DNA from: Zoogloeaceae bacterium
Lineage (GTDB): Bacteria; Pseudomonadota; Gammaproteobacteria; Burkholderiales; Rhodocyclaceae
NCBI GenBank assembly: GCA_031278735.1
Contig: JAITJU010000305.1
Location: 1-7,697, forward strand
Direction of reading: 5' to 3'
Length of the DNA stretch: 7,697 bases
The notes under the pieces were generated by a model. That model was given only the letters and a program-made list of their open reading frames with translations. It was not told the origin of the DNA and made no database searches. The stretch's first letter is position 1, and each line of letters opens with the position of its first letter. Of the stretch, positions 1 through 5,223 are shown in pieces. The position numbers and the translations under genes are program-made.

Positions 1-1815
1 GATTCCCTGCCGCCGCCCTTTTTCCGGGCGCTCACCCACTACGCGGCGGACGGCTCCTACTCCTGGCACTGTCCCGGACACTCCGGCGGCGTCGCCTTCC
101 TGAAAAGCCCGGTCGGGCAGATGTTCCACCAGTTCTTCGGCGAGAACATGCTGCGCGCCGACGTCTGCAACGCCGTGGAAGAGCTGGGACAACTCCTCGA
201 CCATACCGGCCCGGTGGCCGCCTCCGAGCGCAACGCGGCGCGCATCTTCAATTGCGATCACCTCTATTTCGTCACCAACGGCACCTCGACTTCCAACAAG
301 ATCGTCTGGCATTCCACCGTCGCGCCCGGCGATGTCGTGATCGTCGACAGGAATTGCCACAAGTCCATCCTTCATTCCATCATCATGACCGGGGCGATTC
401 CGGTGTTTCTCATGCCGACCCGCAACCATTACGGCATCATCGGCCCGATCCCGAAGGCGGAATTCAGCTGGGAGAACATCGAAAGGAAGATCGCCGCGCA
501 CCCCTTCGCCCGCGAAGCGAAGGGCAAGCCGCGCGTGCTCTCCATCACCCAGTCCACCTATGACGGCATCCTCTACAATGTGGAGGCCATCAAGGCGGAA
601 CTGGACGGGCGGGTGGAAACCCTGCACTTCGACGAAGCTTGGCTGCCGCACGCCGCCTTTCACGATTTCTACGGCGACTACCACGCCATCGGCGCCGACC
701 GGTCGCGCTGCCGGGAATCCATGATCTTCGCCACGCAATCCACACACAAGCTCCTGGCGGGGCTTTCGCAGGCCTCGCAGATTCTGGTGCAGGACGCCGA
801 GGCAAATCGGCTGGATCGCAACGTCTTCAACGAAGCCTATCTGATGCACACTTCCACCTCGCCGCAGTATTCGATCATCGCCTCCTGCGACGTGGCGGCG
901 GCGATGATGGAAACGCCGGGCGGCGCGGCGCTGGTCGAGGAATCCATCGCCGAGGCGCTCAATTTTCGCCGCGCCATGCGGAAAGTCGGGCAGGATTGGG
1001 CGAAGAACCAGGACAAGCAATGGTGGTTCAAGGTCTGGGGGCCGGACGATCTTTCCGAGGAAGGCATCGAGGAGCGCGAAGCCTGGATGCTGAAGCCCGG
1101 CGAACGCTGGCACGGCTTCGGCGATCTCGCGCCCGGCTTCAACATGCTGGACCCGATCAAAGCCACCATCATCACGCCGGGGCTGGACGTTTCCGGCGAA
1201 TTCGCCGGGCGCGGCATTCCGGCGGCCATCGTCACCAAATACCTGGCCGAGCACGGAGTCATCGTGGAAAAATGCGGGCTTTATTCCTTTTTCATCATGT
1301 TTACCATTGGCGTCACCAAGGGGCGCTGGAACACGCTCGTCACCGCCTTGCAGCAGTTCAAGGACGACTACGATCGCAACCAACCGCTCTGGAAGGCGCT
1401 GCCGGAGTTCGTGACCAAATATTCCCGTTACGAGCGGGTTGGGTTGCGGGACTTGTGTACGGAGATTCATTCGGTTTACAAGAAAAATGATGTGGCGCGG
1501 CTTACCACGGAGATGTATCTTTCCGACATGGAGCCTGCCCTGCGTCCGGCGGACGCCTTCGCCAGGATGGCGCACCGGGAAATCGAGCGCCTGCCGATCG
1601 GCGACCTGGAAGGCCGCATCACCGCCGTGCTGCTGACTCCTTATCCGCCGGGCATTCCGCTTCTGATTCCCGGCGAACGCTTCAACCGCACCATCGTCCG
1701 CTACCTCGAATTCACCCGTGACTTCAACCGCGCCTATCCGGGCTTTGAGACCGACGTGCATGGATTGGTCAAGGGCGAGGATGACGGGCGTTATTACGTG
1801 GATTGCGTGGCGTAA
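1..1815 (+). CDS. Orn/Lys/Arg decarboxylase, PLP-dependent (5'-truncated by window edge)
   Basis: The reading frame is open from the first base to the TAA at 1813-1815, giving 604 residues. It lacks the family N-terminus (wing/response-regulator-like domain), roughly 150 residues if compared with the ~750-aa AdiA type. The protein is a fold-type I PLP enzyme that removes CO2 from a basic amino acid to make a polyamine precursor (agmatine, cadaverine or putrescine). Visible hallmarks are a CPGHSGG substrate-loop motif near residues 24-30, the cofactor-contacting Asp of DEAW (codon 631-633, residue 211), and the Schiff-base Lys of STHKLL (codon 748-750, residue 250). The C-terminal domain carries the PYPPGIPLL signature around 1651-1677. 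Overall similarity as I recall it is closest to biodegradative arginine decarboxylase (e.g. PGERWHGF and MLDPIK motifs), but the substrate cannot be fixed from motifs. No clear T-rich terminator follows. The patch at about 1425-1530 looks less GC-rich than its surroundings. Confidence 0.95.
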   Translation, partial: DSLPPPFFRALTHYAADGSYSWHCPGHSGGVAFLKSPVGQMFHQFFGENMLRADVCNAVEELGQLLDHTGPVAASERNAARIFNCDHLYFVTNGTSTSNKIVWHSTVAPGDVVIVDRNCHKSILHSIIMTGAIPVFLMPTRNHYGIIGPIPKAEFSWENIERKIAAHPFAREAKGKPRVLSITQSTYDGILYNVEAIKAELDGRVETLHFDEAWLPHAAFHDFYGDYHAIGADRSRCRESMIFATQSTHKLLAGLSQASQILVQDAEANRLDRNVFNEAYLMHTSTSPQYSIIASCDVAAAMMETPGGAALVEESIAEALNFRRAMRKVGQDWAKNQDKQWWFKVWGPDDLSEEGIEEREAWMLKPGERWHGFGDLAPGFNMLDPIKATIITPGLDVSGEFAGRGIPAAIVTKYLAEHGVIVEKCGLYSFFIMFTIGVTKGRWNTLVTALQQFKDDYDRNQPLWKALPEFVTKYSRYERVGLRDLCTEIHSVYKKNDVARLTTEMYLSDMEPALRPADAFARMAHREIERLPIGDLEGRITAVLLTPYPPGIPLLIPGERFNRTIVRYLEFTRDFNRAYPGFETDVHGLVKGEDDGRYYVDCVA

Positions 1816-2040
1816 CGCCGCCGATTCGGCGCATCGTCATTGCCGGGATTTGCGTTCCGGGGGGTTGCGCAGAAAGGCGGGCGCGGGCGGACATCGAGGA
1901 ACTGCGCCGCGCGTTCACTGCGCCCAAGGGCAATCGCGCGAACATTTCCCTTGCGCTTCTCCACCGGATGAATGGGCGCGATAGCGCTCGAAAGTTGCGG
2001 CGATGCGTCTGCGCGCCCGCGGCGCGAAAGTCCCCCGGCG
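1816..2040. other. Intergenic region without recognisable gene
   Basis: This is the left part of a 310-base gene-free stretch between the decarboxylase and hsp20. Short open frames occur on both strands, but none has a ribosome binding site or familiar residues, and all read like GC-rich shadow translation. A 5-bp hairpin with a 3-nt loop (CGCCG-ATT-CGGCG, 1819-1831) begins four bases after the decarboxylase stop. It has no following T run, so it is at best a weak or Rho-assisted end. I see no other structure here. Confidence 0.5.
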
Positions 2041-2068
2041 CTTGAAACGCGCAGGCTTGCCCCTATAT
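2041..2068 (+). promoter_or_regulatory. Sigma32 (RpoH) heat-shock promoter of hsp20
   Basis: The -35 element CTTGAAA (2041-2047) is a perfect match to the RpoH consensus. It is followed after 12-13 bases by a -10 element CCCCTATAT (2060-2068), close to the CCCCATnT type and to the CYTATnT variant recalled for other Proteobacteria. Transcription would start near 2075, about 50 bases before the hsp20 start codon. Position directly upstream of a small heat-shock gene agrees with the assignment. The promoter is inferred from sequence only. Confidence 0.82.
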
Positions 2069-2075
2069 GGGATTC

Positions 2076-2125
2076 CAGCCGAATCCGGCCATTTCTTGCT
2101 GATTTTTTTGCAAAGGAGAACTCGC
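2076..2125 (+). promoter_or_regulatory. Candidate RNA thermometer (ROSE-like 5' UTR of hsp20)
   Basis: The predicted leader holds two hairpins. The first is GCCG-AATC-CGGC (2078-2089). The second pairs UUUCUUGC (2092-2099) with GC(A)AAGGAG (2110-2118, A2112 bulged), closing a U-rich 10-nt loop and covering the whole Shine-Dalgarno sequence AAGGAG. It also contains UUGCU (2096-2100), matching the U(U/C)GCU signature of ROSE thermometers. In an alternative register this element faces AGGAG (2114-2118) with a G-G opposition, as in ROSE elements. The many A-U and G-U pairs suggest a marginally stable stem that could open on heating. Pairing was worked out by hand; no folding energy was computed. 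Confidence 0.65.
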
Positions 2126-2551
2126 ATGAATGCCTTGACGCCCTTACACGATCCGCTGGATGAACTCTTTCGCGGATTCTTCGTCCGTCCCATGGATTTG
2201 CACACGGGCAACGCACCTGCCAACACGCCCGCGATTCGCATGGATGTGAAAGAACGGGAGAACGCCTATGTAGTCCATGCCGAACTGCCCGGCGTGAAAA
2301 AGGAGGACATCCATGTCACCGTGGATGGCAACCTCGTCTCCATCAGCGCGGAAATTCAAAAGCAAAGCGAAACAAAGGAAGGAGAGCGGATACTGCGTTC
2401 CGAACGCTATTTCGGCAAGGTATCCCGCTCTTTTCAGTTGGCGCAGGATATCGACGACACCCAGGCTGCCGCCCGCTTCAACGACGGCGTGCTGGAATTG
2501 ACGCTGCCCAAGCGCGCCGCCGAGGCGAGTAAGCGCATTTCCGTGCTGTAA
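2126..2551 (+). CDS. Small heat-shock protein, Hsp20/alpha-crystallin family
   Basis: This encodes a 141-residue ATP-independent holdase chaperone that binds unfolding proteins in the cytoplasm and passes them to DnaK/ClpB-type machines. The ATG at 2126 is chosen because AAAGGAG (2112-2118) lies 7 bases upstream; an in-frame start near 2003 would lie upstream of the promoter. The short N-terminal arm (about 1-34) precedes an alpha-crystallin domain (about 35-129). That domain contains the ELPGVKKEDI segment (53-62) and the end-of-domain A-x-x-x-x-G-V-L motif around residues 117-123 (ARFNDGVL). The C-terminus ends in ISVL, carrying the I-x-V motif (I138, V140) that links sHSP oligomers. Length is normal for the family. 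The gene is monocistronic: sigma32-like promoter and thermometer-like leader upstream, strong terminator 23 bases downstream. Codon use in the middle (about 2340-2400) is AT-richer than in the neighbours. Confidence 0.95.
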   Translation: MNALTPLHDPLDELFRGFFVRPMDLHTGNAPANTPAIRMDVKERENAYVVHAELPGVKKEDIHVTVDGNLVSISAEIQKQSETKEGERILRSERYFGKVSRSFQLAQDIDDTQAAARFNDGVLELTLPKRAAEASKRISVL

Positions 2552-2574
2552 CCCTTCTTTTATCTTTGATGCCC

Positions 2575-2609
2575 GAACGGCGAGGCTCAAGCCTCGCCGT
2601 TCTTGTTTT
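2575..2609 (+). terminator. Intrinsic terminator of hsp20
   Basis: A perfect 12-bp stem (GAACGGCGAGGC, 2575-2586, pairing with 2591-2602) closes a TCAA tetraloop. TTGTTTT follows (2603-2609, overlapping the last stem bases). It lies 23 bases after the hsp20 stop. On the minus strand the bases after the stem are not T-rich, so it works mainly for the plus strand. Confidence 0.9.
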
Positions 2610-2800
2610 ACGCCGTAAAGACGCAGGATGCCCGCAGAGATGCGGCAGTGCGCGCAGGGATGCCGCGTCTGCCTCTGAAAACGCGCGGAGCCTTGCTTTT
2701 CCCTCTCCCGCTTTGACTGTTGACGGGCAAAAAATCTTGCAAGGGCGTTGTTCCCTCCGGCGCGTTTCGGCGCGCGCTTGCGTTAGGCGCTGCCGCGCGG
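2610..2800. other. Convergent intergenic region, no gene seen
   Basis: This separates the convergent ends of hsp20 and the secretion ATPase. It contains imperfect direct repeats of a GCAGGATGCC-like unit (about 2624-2634 and 2655-2664) and an AGACGC/GCGTCT inverted pair (2619-2624, 2665-2670). The minus strand shows GC-rich hairpins around 2758-2780 but no clear T run, so the ATPase gene has no convincing intrinsic terminator here. No coding potential was recognised. Confidence 0.45.
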
Positions 2801-4678
2801 TCAAGTGGATTCCGCGTCGATGGAAGGCGCGACGCGCGCCACTTCTTCCAGGGAAGTCAGTCCCGCCGCCACTTTTTGCGCGCCGGAAATCCGCAGCGCC
2901 AGCATTCCCTCGCGGTACGCCTGTTCGCGCACGGCGGCGATGTTGGTTTCCTTGCCGATCAATTTACGTAGATTCGGGCTCATTATCAACAATTCATAGA
3001 TGCCCATTCGCCCGGAAAATCCCGTCATGCGGCACTCCAGACAACCAACGGGATGAAATATCTGCGTCGGTTCCTGCGATTTCCAGGGCGCCAGCAGACT
3101 GCGCCAGATTTCCCGGTCTACTTCCGTGATGGGCGCGGGCTTCTTACAGTGCGGACACAGCGTGCGCACCAAACGCTGCGCCATGACGCCCAGCAAGGTC
3201 GCGTTGATAAGGTAGCCCGGCACACCCAGATCCTCCAGGCGGGTGATGGCGGTCGCCGCGTCGTTGGTGTGCAGCGTAGACAGCACCAAATGTCCGGTCA
3301 GCGCCGCCTGAATCGCCATTTCCGCTGTTTCCAGATCACGAATTTCGCCGATCATGACGATATCCGGGTCCTGCCGCATCAGGGCGCGCACGCCTTCGGC
3401 AAAGCCGGTTTCCAGCGACGCCTGCACCTGCATCTGGTTGAAGGCGGATTCCACCATTTCAATCGGATCTTCGATGGTGCACACATTCACTTCCGGCGTT
3501 GCCAGTTGTTTCAGCGTGGAATAGAGCGTGGTGGTCTTGCCCGACCCGGTTGGCCCGGTCACCAGAATGATGCCGTTTGGTTTGGTGGTCATGGCCTGCC
3601 AACGCGACAGGTCATCCACGGAAAAGCCCAGCTGCGCGAAATCGCGCACCAGCACTTCCGGATCGAAAATCCGCATCACCAGTTTTTCGCCAAAGGCTGT
3701 CGGCAGCGTAGACAGGCGCAATTCCACTTCATCGCCGTTGGGCAGGCGGGTCTTGATGCGGCCATCCTGCGGACGGCGTTTTTCGATTACGTCCATGCGC
3801 CCCAGGAGTTTGATGCGACTGGTCATGGCGGCCATGACGACCGCTGGAATCTGGTAGACCTGATGCAGTACGCCGTCAATGCGAAAACGCACGAAGCCGA
3901 TGTCGCGTCGGGGTTCGATATGGATGTCGGAGGCGCGTTGATCGAAGGCGTATTGCCAGAGAAAATCGACGATCCGCACAATGTGCTGGTCGTTGGCGTC
4001 CAGTTGCTGATTGATGCGCCCCAGCTCGACCAGTTGCTCGAAACTGGAAAGTCCGCTGCCCTGCACTCCGGATTGCGCCGCCCGCTTGACCGATTTGGCG
4101 AGATTGAAGAATTCCACCAGATAGCGGCTCACGTCCACGGGATTGGCGACCACCCGCCGTACCTTGCGCTGAAGCGCGTGCTCGAGTTCCTTTTCCCATT
4201 CGCGCAGGAGCGGTTCCGCAGTGGCGATGATCACCTCGTGCGCGTCTATGCCCACCGGCAGGATGGAAAAGCGCGCCGCGTACGTGCTGGAGACTACGTC
4301 CGAGACGCTGGAAAAATCGACCTTGAGGGGATCGATGTGCAGGTAGGGCAGGCTGACGTGATCCGCCAGCCATTCCGTCAGCGCTTCCAGATGCAGGATG
4401 CCGTGCGGCGGCGAGGCGCGCCGCCACTTGCGTTCGGCGATCACAATCAGCGGGTGTTGCGCGCTGATTCTGCCGCCGCGCGCGTGGCGCATCTCCTCGA
4501 TGTCCCTGGGCGAGACCATGCTGTCCGCTTCCAGCCAGGTCAGCACTTCGTCCAGATCGAGCTTGTGTTCGCGCGCGCGCCTGTCGCGTTCCTTGTGTTC
4601 GCGTTCCGGCGCGGGGGGGGCGGCTGTTTTCACGGTGAGTCGGCGAAGGGAAAAGAAGGCGCTTACTATAACATCCAT
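2801..4678 (-). CDS. GspE/PulE/PilB-family secretion or pilus assembly ATPase
   Basis: This encodes a 625-residue hexameric motor ATPase of the type II secretion/type IV pilus family, which acts at the cytoplasmic face of the inner membrane. Residues 1-45 are variable and charged. An N-terminal MshEN-like domain spans roughly 95-190. The catalytic core follows, with Walker A GPTGSGKT (375-382), an Asp box TIEDPIE (401-407), Walker B DIVMIGEIRD (439-448) and a His box HLVLSTLHTN (463-472). Two CxxC pairs (C508/C511 and C546/C549) form the tetracysteine zinc site typical of GspE and PilB. All key residues are intact. No gspC-N, pilC/gspF or pilin gene lies in the window, so the partner machine is unknown and I assign no symbol. 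The start is uncertain: ATG at 4678 has no Shine-Dalgarno sequence, and a GTG at 4633 (residue 16) is an alternative. The gene runs opposite to all its neighbours. Confidence 0.93.
   Translation of the reverse strand: MDVIVSAFFSLRRLTVKTAAPPAPEREHKERDRRAREHKLDLDEVLTWLEADSMVSPRDIEEMRHARGGRISAQHPLIVIAERKWRRASPPHGILHLEALTEWLADHVSLPYLHIDPLKVDFSSVSDVVSSTYAARFSILPVGIDAHEVIIATAEPLLREWEKELEHALQRKVRRVVANPVDVSRYLVEFFNLAKSVKRAAQSGVQGSGLSSFEQLVELGRINQQLDANDQHIVRIVDFLWQYAFDQRASDIHIEPRRDIGFVRFRIDGVLHQVYQIPAVVMAAMTSRIKLLGRMDVIEKRRPQDGRIKTRLPNGDEVELRLSTLPTAFGEKLVMRIFDPEVLVRDFAQLGFSVDDLSRWQAMTTKPNGIILVTGPTGSGKTTTLYSTLKQLATPEVNVCTIEDPIEMVESAFNQMQVQASLETGFAEGVRALMRQDPDIVMIGEIRDLETAEMAIQAALTGHLVLSTLHTNDAATAITRLEDLGVPGYLINATLLGVMAQRLVRTLCPHCKKPAPITEVDREIWRSLLAPWKSQEPTQIFHPVGCLECRMTGFSGRMGIYELLIMSPNLRKLIGKETNIAAVREQAYREGMLALRISGAQKVAAGLTSLEEVARVAPSIDAEST
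4592..4620 (-). repeat. C8 homopolymer and start of a 30-bp-spaced direct repeat in the ATPase N-terminus
   Basis: Plus-strand positions 4613-4620 are eight G in a row (eight C in the coding strand, codons about 20-22). Just inside lies one copy of CTTGTGTTCGCG (4592-4603), repeated at 4562-4573. The copies are spaced exactly 30 bases apart, so the protein shows REHK twice, ten residues apart. Homopolymer and repeat both sit in the poorly conserved N-terminal tail before the first folded domain. Confidence 0.7.
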
Positions 4679-4700
4679 GCGCCGTCATGCTGCGGCAGAC

Positions 4701-4727
4701 TTTGTATTGATTTCAGTTTGCTGGTAC
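4701..4727 (-). promoter_or_regulatory. Possible divergent promoter for the secretion ATPase gene
   Basis: Read on the minus strand, TTGTAC (plus 4722-4727) and TACAAA (plus 4701-4706) are separated by 17 bases, mirroring the plus-strand promoter with which they overlap. Transcription would begin near 4694, about 16 bases before the ATG at 4678. Both hexamers are moderate matches (3/6 and 4/6). A TATAGT on the minus strand at 4665-4670 is a competing -10, without a good -35, and would fit a start at the downstream GTG instead. Confidence 0.35.
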
Positions 4728-4730
4728 AAT
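4702..4730 (+). promoter_or_regulatory. Sigma70-type promoter of the orf148-miaB-ybeZ-ybeY operon
   Basis: TTGTAT (4702-4707, 3 of 6 to consensus) and TACAAT (4725-4730, 5 of 6) are separated by 17 bases. A TG dinucleotide sits one base before the -10 (TGGTACAAT), making it an extended -10 promoter. The expected start of transcription (about 4736-4738) coincides with the ATG at 4738, implying a leaderless or nearly leaderless mRNA. Confidence 0.6.
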
Positions 4731-4737
4731 CGCGCCC

Positions 4738-5184
4738 ATGCCTTTATCTTATCTCACTTCTGCCGCGCTCGGCGCCATTCTCGGCGCCCTGTTCGACGCC
4801 CCGGTTGAGCTTGCCGAACCGACGCAGCAAATCGTTGTGCCGTCGATCGGGCGCTCGTTTCCCGCAGGGGTGCGCCTGGGCATATTGAATGCGCCGCCCG
4901 CCAGCGAACAGGCGGTTATTGATGGCCGCGTCTTCCCCACCGCGCCGGGTTTGCAAATACGCAACGAGGCCAATCGGATCGTTCTGCCCGTCATGATGAC
5001 CGGCAGCAATTTTCTGGTGCTCTACAAGATGGACGTCACGGAAAGCAGCGTGTGGCGCATCTGGATTCTGACGTCAGCGGAAATCGCCGCGATCAAGGCC
5101 GGCATTCAGGTCGTGGCGAAGCAGCCCGTGCAGCAGGCGCCCGAAACCACGACGGATACGGATGCCGGAACCGCCGCTGAGTAG
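4738..5184 (+). CDS. Hypothetical protein, 148 aa, upstream of miaB
   Basis: I do not recognise this protein. It begins with a hydrophobic stretch (about residues 3-19, Ala/Leu-rich) with no positive residue before it, so it is a poor classical signal peptide but could be a membrane anchor or a buried helix. The middle (about 30-125) reads as a compact soluble domain with alternating beta-like segments (QIVVPSIG, GLQIRNEANRIVLPVMM, NFLVLYKMDV) and a VWRIWIL segment at 105-111. The last 20 residues are a low-complexity Gln/Thr/Asp/Ala tail. There is no cysteine. Codon use matches the neighbours, and it sits right after an extended -10 promoter and 39 bases before miaB, which argues for a real gene. 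ATG 4738 lacks a Shine-Dalgarno sequence, which fits leaderless translation; no better in-frame start is evident. Function unknown. Confidence 0.72.
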   Translation: MPLSYLTSAALGAILGALFDAPVELAEPTQQIVVPSIGRSFPAGVRLGILNAPPASEQAVIDGRVFPTAPGLQIRNEANRIVLPVMMTGSNFLVLYKMDVTESSVWRIWILTSAEIAAIKAGIQVVAKQPVQQAPETTTDTDAGTAAE

Positions 5185-5190
5185 GCGGTT
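5169..5190 (+). other. Hairpin across the orf148 stop codon
   Basis: AACCGCC (5169-5175) pairs perfectly with GGCGGTT (5184-5190) around an 8-base loop that contains most of the TAG stop (5182-5184). The following 30 bases are only loosely T-rich, with no proper T run. It is therefore more likely a weak attenuator, an mRNA-stability element or chance than a true terminator. If it did terminate, miaB would need its own promoter. Confidence 0.4.
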
Positions 5191-5223
5191 GCGCCGTTTG
5201 AGTTTGATCGCGATTTTCTTCTC

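Noticed and set aside
639..1490. 283-codon plus-strand frame inside the decarboxylase
   Set aside because: It is an Arg/His/Gly-rich shadow in another frame of a real gene, with no ribosome binding site or motif.
1819..1831. Small hairpin right after the decarboxylase stop as a terminator
   Set aside because: Only 5 bp with a 3-base loop and no T run after it; not convincing as an intrinsic terminator.
2070..2086. GGATTC/GAATCC hairpin as part of the thermometer
   Set aside because: The stem begins right after the -10 element, so its left arm would lie upstream of, or at, the predicted transcript start. The alternative GCCG/CGGC hairpin inside the leader is preferred.
1794..2241. Minus-strand frames of 108 and 140 codons across the gap before hsp20
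   Set aside because: They run antisense through the hsp20 promoter, leader and coding start, have no ribosome binding site and no recognisable motif.
2619..2670. Short repeats and inverted pairs between hsp20 and the ATPase gene as a CRISPR or REP element
   Set aside because: Repeats are imperfect, about 10 bases, with no regular spacer; the inverted arms are only 6 bp. Not enough to name an element.
3053..4888. 611-codon open frame on the plus strand, antisense to the secretion ATPase gene
   Set aside because: It is a shadow of the GC-rich minus-strand gene: the translation is His/Gln/Arg-rich with no known motif, and the opposite strand has full family motifs. It also runs into orf148 in the wrong frame.
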